Shown here piece by piece: positions 6,592-15,325 of a DNA stretch of 20,473 bases. This DNA is from an uncultured Duncaniella sp. GTDB lineage: Bacteria > Bacteroidota > Bacteroidia > Bacteroidales > Muribaculaceae. The notes under the pieces are model-generated. The model was not told the origin of the DNA. It searched no databases and saw nothing but the letters and a program-made list of their open reading frames with translations. The stretch is from NCBI GenBank assembly GCA_910586305.1, contig CAJUGS010000043.1, forward strand, positions 1 to 20,473, given 5' to 3'. Within the stretch, counting starts at the first letter, position 1. Each line of letters starts with the position of its first letter. The position numbers were made by a program, and so were the translations under genes.

Positions 6592-9500
6592 ATGGCTTTG
6601 GTACGCAAGATCGCAAAGTATTTTTTCAGATTTTTGCTGGGACTCTTTATTCTGGTCCTGCTGATACCAGTCCTGCTATATATCCCTTATGTGCAGGACT
6701 TCGCAGTACGTGTGGCTTCTGAAAAGGTTAGTGAGAGCACGGGGTTGAAAATCGGCATAGGCCGTTTCCGCCTCGGATTCCCTCTCCGGCTACGTCTTGA
6801 CGATATCTCAGTCCTTCAGAATCCGGCCGACACAATGCTCACGGCCGGAAGTGCCGCGGTGACTGTAAAACTGCTCCCGCTTATTCATGGAAAAGTCGAT
6901 GTGACACGCCTTGAGATTGACGATGCGTTCTATCAGATGGGAAATTCCGATTCCATTATGTGGTTGCGTGCCCATGTGAATAAGGGAGAGATTGATGGTG
7001 CGGATATTGACCTCAAAAATAGTGCGATAAATCTGTCCAAGGCAGATATTGACGGAGTGAGAGTACGTCTCCGTATGCTCGAAGACACCACTTCCGCGCC
7101 TGTCGATACATCGGCCTCTGTGCCATGGCTCATTCGCGCCGGAGCCATCAACATGAGTCGTGTCAGCTATTCGATGGAGATGAAATCGCTCATAGATTCT
7201 CTTGGCTGCACCATCGACGATGCATCCCTTCGAGAAGCATCTGTGGATATGCGCCATAAGAGGATATATGGACGTAGTTTGGTAATCGATAGCATTTCAG
7301 CAGCCTATCTGTATCCCGCTGTGACATCGCCTTCTGCAACTCCCGCCGATACGGTAGTTTCTCCATCTTCGACATCTTCCGAGATGTGGACTATCAACGC
7401 CGATACCCTTCGTCTCTCCGGACGTGAGGCTCTTTATGCGTGTACGGGTGCCAAGCCGCTTCCTGGACTTGACATGGCATATATCAAATGCAGCGATATT
7501 GATATTGCGGTCGACTCGTTCTACAATCGTGGGACATCCATACGTGTGCCACTTCGTAGATTGAGCGTGTCAGAGCGTTGCGGACTTTCTCTTCATGCCG
7601 AAGGCGTCTTCTCTATGGATGGCAACGCCATGAAGGCCGAAGGCTTTTCTATCGAGACTCTTCGGTCCATTCTTCGCTTTTCCGCATCAATGGGCCTTGG
7701 TGACCTTGTTTCCGACCCTGATTTACCGGTCTCGCTTAAAGCTACCGGACGTATAGACCCTGTCGATGTTGCCACTGCATTTCCTTCAATGAAGGCTATG
7801 CTTGCCCCGATGAGGCCGGCCTCGCTCTCTGCCGACATTGACGGTACGGCTTCCGATCTCAACATCTACACCATTTCGATGAATATGTCTGGAGTGGCAC
7901 GATTCAAGGCCGAGGGTGCAGTCGACCATCCCTTTGACCCCGATAGAATAGGCGGTTCTATTGCCCTTGACGGATCTCTTGCTTCGATGACCGACAAGCG
8001 TTTCTCCTTCCTTCCCATACCCTATATACCGGCCCTTGCACTTTCCGGAGATGTGCGCTACTATCCCGGCGAGGCAGCCGGAGATATCGAGGTCACCACT
8101 CGTGGCGGTCGTCTGGCAGCCGACGGCTCGTGGACAGCTCGTTCGGAGGACTATGACGCACACGTGGTACTCGATCGTTTCCCGGCCGGTCTGTTCCTTC
8201 CCGCCTCTGTGGGACTTGGGGAAATATCTGGTCGTCTTGCGGTTGACGGACATGGCTATAACCCTATGAACAGGCGCACAGCCGTTGATGCGGACATCCG
8301 CGTGGACCATGCCGTATATCATGGAGAAAATTACAGAGATATTGCCCTAAAGGCAACCCTTCATGCCGGGGAGGCCTCCGGTAGCCTTGTAAGCCACAAC
8401 CCCGGAGCGGATGCCACCGTCAATTTTGAGGCACAGCTTCACAATGACACTGTGCGTTACACTCTCGACGGAGTCCTCAGGGATATAAATCTTCTCACAC
8501 TGCATATGGCAGATACAGTCAACAATGGTCGTTTGAACCTCACTTCATCAGGCTTTTACAACCTGCGCTCTCAAGGTCTTGACGTGACAGCCGATGTCAG
8601 CGAGCTCGACTGGCATCTTCCTGGTCTGGAGATAGCTCCGTCAGCCCCATTGTCTCTCAGAGCGGTATCTGAGAATACCGGTGCGTCAGCACGTCTCTCC
8701 AATGGCGATTTGCGTGTGGATTTCTCTTCTCCTAACTCCGTATTTGCCTTTGCCGAGCGGCTCGCCCCGGCCATGACCATAGTAACCGGTCAGATTGACA
8801 GCATGAGAATCAACGTCCCTGCCATAAGTGCCGCGCTCCCGAGGTTTGCTTTAATGGCCGAGATGGGCACAGATAATGTCGCAGCCGATATCATCAAAGG
8901 CTCAGGCACTACGGTGAGACATCTGTTCACATCCATATCCAACGATTCCCTTATATCACTACAGGCTAAGGCTACAGGGATAAAGGCTGGAAATACACGT
9001 GTTGACTCCGTGGCCTTCAACGCCATACAGCATGGCGACTATTTGGTCTACAAGGCTGAAATGAACAACCGCCCCGGAACATTCGATGATTTTGCCCATG
9101 TCACAGCCAATGGTTTTGCGGGGTTCAACCGTATGTCGATATTCTTCAAACAAGAGAATATACAGGGTGAAAAAGGCTTCAACATAGGTCTTAACGCCAT
9201 CCTTGCCGATAGCGTGGTCACCGTGCGACTTGTACCTCTCAAGCCCATGATCGCCTACAAGCAATGGACCATCAACAAAGATAATTTCATAAGCTACGAT
9301 CTGGCCGACAACCATGTGGATGCCAATCTCAATCTTACAGGCGACCATAGCTTTGTGAAAATCTTTACATCCCACAACGATAGCACAGCTCACAGTGGCG
9401 AACAGGAAGACGTGAATGTGAGCATATCACAGATAAAACTTCAGGACTGGTTGTCAATCAATCCGTTTGCACCACCTGTCAAGGGAGATCTCTCTGCCGA

Positions 9501-11295
9501 TCTCCGTTTCCGATATGACAAGCCAATGATTACAGGCAATGGTGTTATATCACTCACCGATTTCTACTACGGACGCGACCGTGTAGGTAACTTCGATCTT
9601 GAGGTCGATGTGTCCAACACTGCCGGTGGCAAGACAATGGCCGATGTCGCATTGCTGGTTGATTCAGTGAAGACTATTACGGCGCGCGGTGTTCTCAACG
9701 ACTCTACACTTTCCACTCCATTCCTGCTTGACTTCGATATGGTCCGATTCCCGCTCCATGTTGCCAACCCGTTCATACCCGAAGGGATGGCCACTCTCAG
9801 CGGCCTGCTAAACGGCAAAATGAAGATAACCGGCGACTTTGCAAGTCCGGTCTTCAACGGCTATATCAATTTTGACACCACTGCCGTGCTGGTCAATATG
9901 CTCGGCACATCCTTCAGATTCTCCGACAAGAAAATTCCTGTAGACAGCAATGTCGTCAGCTTCAAGGAATTCGCCATCCACGGATGCAATTCCAATCCTC
10001 TGATTCTCAATGGAGATGTGAATGCCCGCAATATATCCGACATACTCCTCGACCTCACGATGAAAGCCAAGAATATCCAGGTAGTCAACTCGCGTCGTGC
10101 CTCCAAGGGTGCCGAAGTCTACGGAAAAGCCTACCTTGATATCAATGCTTCAGTGAAAGGCTCTATGTCATATCTTGCAGCCAATGCCGACATATCGGTG
10201 CTGGAGAATACCAATGTCACCTATGTTATGACAAGTGCCGAAACCACCCTCACACGAAGTTCCACTGACGACATGGTCCACTTCGTGGTATTTGCCGACA
10301 CGACTGCTGTGGAAAGCTCCGACTCTATAGCCAAGAGTGCCATGATGCTTGCAGTCAACGCCGACCTCCATCTGCTTGAGGGTTCGACATTCAATGTCGA
10401 TCTCGGCGGCTCAAACAAGGTACAGATTCTCCCTGCAGGCGATCTTGACTTCTCCATGTCGCCACTCAACGGCATCCGCATGACAGGACGAGTGAACATC
10501 AATAGTGGCTTTGCCCGATACTCCGTGCCGCTCATCGGAGAGAAGAACTTCAGCTTTGAGGATGGATCATATGTAGCTTTCAACGGCGACGTTATGAACC
10601 CCGTGCTCAACGTTCACGCCGTAGACCAGGTGAGGGCTAATGTGACACAGAGTGGTGAGAACTCCCGACTTGTCACCTTCGATGTCTCTCTTGCCGTCAC
10701 GAATACTCTCGAGAACATGAATGTGGTCTTCGACCTCTCGACCAACGATGATATAACCGTCCAGAACGAGCTTGCCTCAATGTCGCCCGAGCAGAGAGCC
10801 AATCAGGCTATGAACCTGTTGCTCTACAAGGTCTACTCCGGATCGGGCACCAAGGCCACTGCTAATATCGGAGGCAATCCGCTCTTCTCATTCCTCACCT
10901 CCCAGCTCAATTCATGGGCGGCCAACAACATCAAGGGTGTGGATATATCGTTTGGCATAGACCAGTATGACCGCACATTGGATGGCTCAACATCAACCAC
11001 CACCTCATACAACTACCGCGTGTCGAAGTCGCTCTTCAACGACCGCTTCAAGATAATGGTGGGTGGCAACTACTCCACCGATGCCAACGCCGACGAGAAT
11101 TTCTCTCAGAATCTCATCAATGACATCTCGTTCGAGTATATGCTCAACAAGTCCGGATCGATGTATATCCGCGTCTTCCGCCACACAGGCTACGAGAGCA
11201 TCCTCGAAGGCGAGATTACCCAGACCGGCGTGGGCTTCGTGCTGAAACGCAAACTCAATTCACTACGCGAACTCTTCGGAATAAAACGTGACTGA
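6592..11295 (+). CDS. tamB: TamB-family translocation/assembly module protein (AsmA-like)
   Basis: The 1567-residue protein has one N-terminal membrane anchor (about residues 11-32, FFRFLLGLFILVLLIPVLLY). A very long beta-rich periplasmic region follows, and the conserved TamB C-terminal domain (PF04357) occupies roughly residues 1150-1560. Motifs in that domain include DLDFSMSPLNGIRMTGRVNI, followed by a YSVPLIGEKNFSFEDGSYV-like segment and SYNYRVSKSLFNDRFKI. Family members form hydrophobic grooves that bridge the inner and outer membranes and serve outer-membrane protein assembly or phospholipid transport. It ends 2 bp before the tamL gene, so the two form an operon. I see no good promoter in the 70 bp upstream. 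The start at 6592 places the anchor at the right distance from the N-terminus. Confidence 0.93.
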   Translation: MALVRKIAKYFFRFLLGLFILVLLIPVLLYIPYVQDFAVRVASEKVSESTGLKIGIGRFRLGFPLRLRLDDISVLQNPADTMLTAGSAAVTVKLLPLIHGKVDVTRLEIDDAFYQMGNSDSIMWLRAHVNKGEIDGADIDLKNSAINLSKADIDGVRVRLRMLEDTTSAPVDTSASVPWLIRAGAINMSRVSYSMEMKSLIDSLGCTIDDASLREASVDMRHKRIYGRSLVIDSISAAYLYPAVTSPSATPADTVVSPSSTSSEMWTINADTLRLSGREALYACTGAKPLPGLDMAYIKCSDIDIAVDSFYNRGTSIRVPLRRLSVSERCGLSLHAEGVFSMDGNAMKAEGFSIETLRSILRFSASMGLGDLVSDPDLPVSLKATGRIDPVDVATAFPSMKAMLAPMRPASLSADIDGTASDLNIYTISMNMSGVARFKAEGAVDHPFDPDRIGGSIALDGSLASMTDKRFSFLPIPYIPALALSGDVRYYPGEAAGDIEVTTRGGRLAADGSWTARSEDYDAHVVLDRFPAGLFLPASVGLGEISGRLAVDGHGYNPMNRRTAVDADIRVDHAVYHGENYRDIALKATLHAGEASGSLVSHNPGADATVNFEAQLHNDTVRYTLDGVLRDINLLTLHMADTVNNGRLNLTSSGFYNLRSQGLDVTADVSELDWHLPGLEIAPSAPLSLRAVSENTGASARLSNGDLRVDFSSPNSVFAFAERLAPAMTIVTGQIDSMRINVPAISAALPRFALMAEMGTDNVAADIIKGSGTTVRHLFTSISNDSLISLQAKATGIKAGNTRVDSVAFNAIQHGDYLVYKAEMNNRPGTFDDFAHVTANGFAGFNRMSIFFKQENIQGEKGFNIGLNAILADSVVTVRLVPLKPMIAYKQWTINKDNFISYDLADNHVDANLNLTGDHSFVKIFTSHNDSTAHSGEQEDVNVSISQIKLQDWLSINPFAPPVKGDLSADLRFRYDKPMITGNGVISLTDFYYGRDRVGNFDLEVDVSNTAGGKTMADVALLVDSVKTITARGVLNDSTLSTPFLLDFDMVRFPLHVANPFIPEGMATLSGLLNGKMKITGDFASPVFNGYINFDTTAVLVNMLGTSFRFSDKKIPVDSNVVSFKEFAIHGCNSNPLILNGDVNARNISDILLDLTMKAKNIQVVNSRRASKGAEVYGKAYLDINASVKGSMSYLAANADISVLENTNVTYVMTSAETTLTRSSTDDMVHFVVFADTTAVESSDSIAKSAMMLAVNADLHLLEGSTFNVDLGGSNKVQILPAGDLDFSMSPLNGIRMTGRVNINSGFARYSVPLIGEKNFSFEDGSYVAFNGDVMNPVLNVHAVDQVRANVTQSGENSRLVTFDVSLAVTNTLENMNVVFDLSTNDDITVQNELASMSPEQRANQAMNLLLYKVYSGSGTKATANIGGNPLFSFLTSQLNSWAANNIKGVDISFGIDQYDRTLDGSTSTTTSYNYRVSKSLFNDRFKIMVGGNYSTDANADENFSQNLINDISFEYMLNKSGSMYIRVFRHTGYESILEGEITQTGVGFVLKRKLNSLRELFGIKRD

Positions 11296-11297
11296 CA

Positions 11298-13586
11298 ATG
11301 AGAAGACTGATTATTTACTCGCTCTCCTCTCTGCTGCTCCTCGCCGCCGTGTCCTGCTCCACGACACGGCGCATCGAGGAGGGGGAGATGCTCTATACCG
11401 GCCTCAAGGGTGTGGATGTGACACCACCTGCCGGAGAAAAATTTCCGGGAGAAGTGTCCTCCTCGCTCACAGAGGCGGTCTCTGTCAAGCCCAACAACTC
11501 CCTCTTCGGCTCGCCCAAGGTACGCTATCCGTTCCCGCTCGGACTGTGGGTCTACAACAATTGGCCCAATCCTCCCAAGGGGCTCAAGCATTGGCTTTAT
11601 GAAAAACTCGCCCGCGACCCTGTGCTGGTGAGCGACGTGCGTCCCGAGCTGCGTGTGCATATGCTCGACGATATTCTTGACAACAATGGCTATTTTGCCG
11701 GTACGTCGTCCTACGAGCTTGTGCAGGGCAAAAACAAGAAGAAAGCCTCGATACTCTACAAGGTGAATCCTGGTGAGCCATACTTGCTTGACTCCATACG
11801 CCTGCTGCCCGACACCACGCATCTCTACCGTCTTATCGACTCGGTGGCGAGCCACTCCAAATGGTTCCGTCCAGGCTCACGCTATTCTACCGACTCGCTC
11901 TCGGCTCTGCGTGTTGACATCGCCAACGCTGTCCGAAACCACGGTTACTATTATTTCCGTCCGGAATTCATCCAGTATCTTGCCGACAGCACCATAGAGC
12001 GGAGGCGTATATCCATGCGTCTCGAAATAGCCGACAACCTACACCCGTGGGCGCTTGACAGATTCAAGACCGGAGAAATCACCACATATATATTCCGCAA
12101 CCAGGGCGGAGGTACTCCCGACACTGTCGAGACCCGAAAGGGCACCATCATACGCTATCTTCCGTCGCGTCTGCGTGACGGGCTGATACCGTCGTGTATA
12201 ATGTTCCGGGAGGGTCGCACATTCTCTGTGCGCCAGATGAATGTCACCCAGACACGCCTCTCGCGTCTCGGCATCTTCAACAACATAAACATAAATGTCG
12301 TGCCAGACACTGTCAATCTTGACAAGAGGCTGCTCAACGTGGTGATAGAGTGTACCTACGACAAACCTCTCGAAGCCTCGATCGAGGCCAATGTGTCATC
12401 GAAGTCCAACTCCTATCTCGGCCCGGGTATCACACTCGGTCTCAGCAACCGCAATCTCTTCGGTGGCGGAGAACTGCTCAATGTCCGGCTCACCGGCTCC
12501 TACGAGTGGCAGACCGGACAAGGGAGGTCGTCGGCACTGAATTCCTACGAAGTAGGTCTAAACGGCACTCTGGCATTTCCGAGACTGCTGGCCCCGAGAT
12601 TCATTCCGCGTCTGCGCAGAGAGCTGAGCTGGACCAAGCTGCAGCTCGGTATAGATGTGCTGAATCGTCCGCACTATTTCCGTATGTCGCAGTTCAATGC
12701 CGGAATTTCCTACGACTGGCAGTCATCGCGCTACGTCTCCAACACGCTCACTCTCTTCAAGCTCACATATAACAAACTTCAGAATACTACTGCTGAGTTT
12801 GACTCCATCATGGCTGATAACAAGGCTATCGCACTGAGCTTTCAGGACCAGTTTACTCCCCAGATGAGCTATGGTATCACATTTGACCGCGCCATCGACC
12901 GCAACAACACCCTCAATATCCAGGCTCAGGTGATGCAGGCGGGCAATATATTTTGGGCCATCTACGAAGCCTGTGGCAAGAAACACGACAAGAAACTGTT
13001 CGGCACTCCCTTCTCGCAGTTTGTGAAGGGATACCTCCAGGTGGTTTATGGCTGTCGCATCAGCGGCAATATATGGCTCATGAACCGCTTGGCTACAGGA
13101 GCAGCGTATGCCTACGGAAATTCCACGGAAGTGCCCTATAGCGAGCAGTTCTATGCCGGAGGCGCCAACTCGGTGCGCGCGTTCACAGTCCGCTCGATAG
13201 GCCCCGGCTCCTACCGTGCTCCGGCCGACAGAATCAACGGGTATTTCGACCAGACCGGCACTTTCATTTTCCTGGCCAATACGGAGCTTCGATTCCCCAT
13301 CCTCGGTCCGCTGCATGGAGCTGTTTTCCTTGACGCAGGCAATGTGTGGACCCTGAAGAATGAGCCGTCGCGTCCCGGCGGACAGCTCAGAGGCTCGACA
13401 TTCTTCAAGGATCTCGCCCTCGGCACGGGAGTGGGTCTGCGTTTCAATATCTCGATGCTTGTGATACGCGGCGACCTCGGAATTGGAATCCACGCGCCCT
13501 ACGAAACAGGCAAAAGAGGATACTATAACATGACATCGTTCAAGAACTCCCTTGCCTTCCATCTTGCTATCGGTTATCCGTTCTGA
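11298..13586 (+). CDS. tamL: TamL: lipidated BamA/TamA-family outer membrane protein
   Basis: The 762-residue protein opens with a lipoprotein signal (LLLLAAVSC, lipid-bearing Cys 20), the mark of the Bacteroidetes TamL variant of TamA. POTRA-type domains fill about residues 30-400. A 16-strand barrel of the D15/BamA type covers about 430-762 and ends in an aromatic residue (AIGYPF), as outer-membrane barrels do. The loop-6 motif usually written VRGF is VRAF here (626-629). With TamB directly upstream (2-bp gap) it should form the TAM-like complex that inserts outer-membrane or surface proteins. The gene is followed by an 79-bp gap and the pectate lyase promoter. The function in Bacteroidota is known only in outline, so the substrates are not predictable. 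Confidence 0.92.
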   Translation: MRRLIIYSLSSLLLLAAVSCSTTRRIEEGEMLYTGLKGVDVTPPAGEKFPGEVSSSLTEAVSVKPNNSLFGSPKVRYPFPLGLWVYNNWPNPPKGLKHWLYEKLARDPVLVSDVRPELRVHMLDDILDNNGYFAGTSSYELVQGKNKKKASILYKVNPGEPYLLDSIRLLPDTTHLYRLIDSVASHSKWFRPGSRYSTDSLSALRVDIANAVRNHGYYYFRPEFIQYLADSTIERRRISMRLEIADNLHPWALDRFKTGEITTYIFRNQGGGTPDTVETRKGTIIRYLPSRLRDGLIPSCIMFREGRTFSVRQMNVTQTRLSRLGIFNNININVVPDTVNLDKRLLNVVIECTYDKPLEASIEANVSSKSNSYLGPGITLGLSNRNLFGGGELLNVRLTGSYEWQTGQGRSSALNSYEVGLNGTLAFPRLLAPRFIPRLRRELSWTKLQLGIDVLNRPHYFRMSQFNAGISYDWQSSRYVSNTLTLFKLTYNKLQNTTAEFDSIMADNKAIALSFQDQFTPQMSYGITFDRAIDRNNTLNIQAQVMQAGNIFWAIYEACGKKHDKKLFGTPFSQFVKGYLQVVYGCRISGNIWLMNRLATGAAYAYGNSTEVPYSEQFYAGGANSVRAFTVRSIGPGSYRAPADRINGYFDQTGTFIFLANTELRFPILGPLHGAVFLDAGNVWTLKNEPSRPGGQLRGSTFFKDLALGTGVGLRFNISMLVIRGDLGIGIHAPYETGKRGYYNMTSFKNSLAFHLAIGYPF

Positions 13587-13622
13587 CGACTGTTAAAAAG
13601 TCTGAAATTCGCATTTCAAAAA

Positions 13623-13656
13623 GGTATAATTTCTAACTTTGTGTTGGAATTATACC
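13623..13656. promoter_or_regulatory. Pectate lyase promoter with overlapping inverted repeat (candidate operator)
   Basis: The -7 element TAACTTTG (13634-13641) lies inside a perfect 9-bp inverted repeat, GGTATAATT (13623-13631) and AATTATACC (13648-13656). The left arm lies upstream of the predicted transcript start, so the repeat is more likely a protein-binding site on DNA than an RNA hairpin. The -33 box is weak. The right arm ends 9 bp before the start codon at 13666. Confidence 0.6.
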
Positions 13657-13665
13657 GTTTTGCCA

Positions 13666-14742
13666 ATGAAAGACTATTTAAAGCCAATGGCCGTGTCAGT
13701 TGCTCTGTTCATGGCTTCGACCTGTCCGGTGCAGGCTAAGAACGAACAATTGAGAGAGACCTCCCCTTCGTTTTTCACGACAGAAGAGGCCGCCAGAATA
13801 GGCGACAACCTACTTCTGTTCCAACGTGTCACCGGCGGGTGGCCTAAGAACGTGGATATGTGTGGCCATCTCACAGCAGAGCAGGCAGAGAAGGTGATCT
13901 CGGAAAAGAGCCGTGACTACGACTCGACCACCGACAATGGTGCGACAGTGAGCCAGCTCCGTTATCTCGCCCGTCTATACAAGGCCACCGGTAAGACCAA
14001 ATACCGGGATTCATTCCGCAGCGGCATAGAATATCTGCTCTCCGGTCAGTATGCCGGCGGAGGCTGGCCACAGTTCTGGCCGGGGATGCGCGGATATCAG
14101 ATACACATCACCTATAATGACAATGCCATGTATAACACCCTTGATCTTTTCAGACGCATACTCAAGGGTGAATCTCCCTATGAGTCAGGGCTGCTGGACG
14201 CGGATATGCTGGATGCGCTCAGAAAATCCTTCGACAAAGGCATAGAGTGCATCCTTGCCACTCAGATAGTGGTTGACGGCAAGCCCACGGTGTGGTGTCA
14301 GCAACATGACCGCGAGACACTCCGGCCCGCTCCGGCGCGAGCATACGAGCTCCCCTCGTACTGCTCTGCCGAAAGTGCCGAGCTGGTGAGGCTGCTCATG
14401 ACCCTGCCCAATCCCGACCAACGTATCCGCGTTGCCGTGGAAGGGGCTATGGACTGGTTTGAGCGTAACAAGCTCACCGGCATACGTGTCGTGAGGTCGG
14501 GGAAAAAGGGTGCTCCCGAGGCCGACACGAGAGTGGTGGAAGAGGCCGGAGCCTCTCCACTGTGGGCGCGGTTTTATGATCTGGACGAATGCCGCCCGTT
14601 CTTCTGCGACCGTGACGGAAAACCCAAGCGAAACCTTAGTGAGATAGGGCATGAGCGCCGCAACGGTTATGGATGGTATAACGACCGGCCTGCGTCGCTA
14701 TACCCCCTCTACGAGAAGTGGAAAGCCCGCCACGGGTTCTGA
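13666..14742 (+). CDS. Secreted pectate lyase, family PL10
   Basis: The 358-residue protein begins with a signal peptide, likely cleaved after PVQA (residue 24). The body matches PL10 pectate lyases, which cut polygalacturonate by calcium-dependent beta-elimination. Motifs seen are VTGGWPKN (55-62), DSTTDNGATVSQLRYLA (86-102), GGGWPQFWP (131-139), ITYNDNAMYN (148-157), TVWCQQHD (208-215) and RRNGYGWY (331-338). The start at ATG 13666 is chosen because the in-frame TTG at 13639 lies inside the -7 promoter element. The enzyme is full length and should act in the periplasm or outside the cell. No other pectin genes adjoin it except the GH2 enzyme downstream, which is behind a terminator. A degraded copy of its last 40 or so codons lies 242 bp further on. 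Confidence 0.93.
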   Translation: MKDYLKPMAVSVALFMASTCPVQAKNEQLRETSPSFFTTEEAARIGDNLLLFQRVTGGWPKNVDMCGHLTAEQAEKVISEKSRDYDSTTDNGATVSQLRYLARLYKATGKTKYRDSFRSGIEYLLSGQYAGGGWPQFWPGMRGYQIHITYNDNAMYNTLDLFRRILKGESPYESGLLDADMLDALRKSFDKGIECILATQIVVDGKPTVWCQQHDRETLRPAPARAYELPSYCSAESAELVRLLMTLPNPDQRIRVAVEGAMDWFERNKLTGIRVVRSGKKGAPEADTRVVEEAGASPLWARFYDLDECRPFFCDRDGKPKRNLSEIGHERRNGYGWYNDRPASLYPLYEKWKARHGF

Positions 14743-15056
14743 AGCCGGTGCTGCCAAGGACGGATACGGTGAACTCCATCACGGCCTCCGTAACCGGCAG
14801 CATCGATCATTCATTGTCGGGGAGGGTGTTTCCCGATTCGCCTCTTTGTGACCGCGACGGCTGGTTCGGTAAAAACCTATATGAATACCGCCGTGGCTGT
14901 CGAGAGTATTGCGAACGGCCTGCGTCGCAATATCTCTCTCTTTGCAAGAGGTGAAAAAACTACCACGGATTCTGAAACCGGTGATGCGATGGGACGGACA
15001 CGGTGAACTCCATCACGGCCTCCGCCACCGACAGTACCGACAATCATTGTCCGGGG
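14605..15056 (+). repeat. Diverged tandem duplication: pectate lyase 3' end plus spacer
   Basis: Unit 1 (14605-14822) covers the last codons of the pectate lyase and about 80 bp beyond its stop. Unit 2 (14847-15056) repeats the same order with an offset of 242 bp at the left and 233-234 bp at the right. The coding part has diverged, with about three codons lost. A 33-bp stretch in the spacer (14758-14790 against 14992-15024) has one mismatch and includes 24 identical bases. After both units a similar GTGTTTCCC/TTGTTTTCC stretch follows, so the repeat extends slightly further. Confidence 0.8.
14847..14975 (+). pseudogene. Fossil of a pectate lyase C-terminus
   Basis: Read in frame from TGT at 14847, the translation starts CDRDGWFGKNLYEY, continues ERPASQYLSLCKR, then meets an internal TGA and resumes KNYHGF before a second TGA at 14973-14975. 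The intact enzyme has CDRDG, then RPASLYPLYEKWKARHGF at its end. The in-frame stop replaces the tryptophan of EKW. There is no start codon or body upstream, so this is a remnant of a duplicated PL10 gene tail and not a gene. Confidence 0.8.
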
Positions 15057-15170
15057 TTGTTTTCCTCTGCAAAGTTAGTAACAGCAGAAGTCCGGAAGGT
15101 GCGATAACGCCACATACTTTGCAAGAGAAGGCAGTAGTTTTGTTTTAAATGAGACATGAGATTGTTATCT
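15057..15170. other. Noncoding remainder before the terminator
   Basis: No credible coding region is seen. It contains an 11-bp repeat CTTTGCAAGAG (15117-15127) that also occurs in the fossil at 14940-14950, so it may hold a scrap of a third repeat unit. A minus-strand TAACTTTG (15070-15077) looks like a -7 element but has no -33 partner. Confidence 0.4.
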
Positions 15171-15203
15171 CGCCGCATAGCATTTGCTATGCGGCGTTTT
15201 TTT
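15171..15203 (+). terminator. Strong Rho-independent terminator between pectate lyase and GH2 genes
   Basis: CGCCGCATAGCA (15171-15182) pairs perfectly with TGCTATGCGGCG (15185-15196) and is followed by seven T (15197-15203). The upstream side has no A run, so it works for plus-strand transcripts. It lies about 430 bp after the pectate lyase stop, so that mRNA would carry the fossil duplication as a long 3' tail. Confidence 0.95.
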
Positions 15204-15242
15204 GTATATATTTGTCTCAATTGATTCACGCAGCGTCCATGA

Positions 15243-15261
15243 GCCGAAATTCACTTTCGGC
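15243..15261. promoter_or_regulatory. Inverted repeat upstream of the GH2 promoter (candidate operator)
   Basis: GCCGAAA (15243-15249) and TTTCGGC (15255-15261) form a perfect 7-bp inverted repeat with a 5-bp centre. It lies over the -33 position of the GH2 promoter, a normal place for a regulator site. Confidence 0.5.
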
Positions 15262-15278
15262 ATTAAACAAATAATCGG

Positions 15279-15286
15279 TATATTTG
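15279..15286 (+). promoter_or_regulatory. -7 promoter element of the GH2 gene
   Basis: TATATTTG fits TAnnTTTG. TTTC at 15255-15258, 20 bp upstream, is one base off the -33 box. The element is enclosed by GGTAT (15277-15281) and ATACC (15290-15294), a short inverted repeat like the outer part of the one at the pectate lyase promoter. The transcript would have a leader of about 35 nt. Confidence 0.55.
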
Positions 15287-15325
15287 CAAATACCAAATAC
15301 CAATCTAATTATCCACAAAAAACGT

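Noticed and set aside
12723..13562. 279-codon open frame on the minus strand inside tamL
   Set aside because: It is opposite the TamL barrel, which has an intact loop-6 motif and terminal Phe. The antisense product has no recognisable domain.
13603..13618. TGAAAT/ATTTCA hairpin after tamL as a terminator
   Set aside because: The stem is 6 bp of mostly A-T pairs, and the tract after it is A-rich rather than T-rich.
14651..15148. Three short plus-strand frames (66, 78 and 79 codons) after the pectate lyase
   Set aside because: They are different frames of the fossil duplication, lack promoters, and their apparent similarity to one another comes from the DNA repeat itself.
15044..15229. 61-codon minus-strand frame upstream of the GH2 gene
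   Set aside because: It runs through both arms of a strong terminator hairpin, which explains the sequence better than a gene does.
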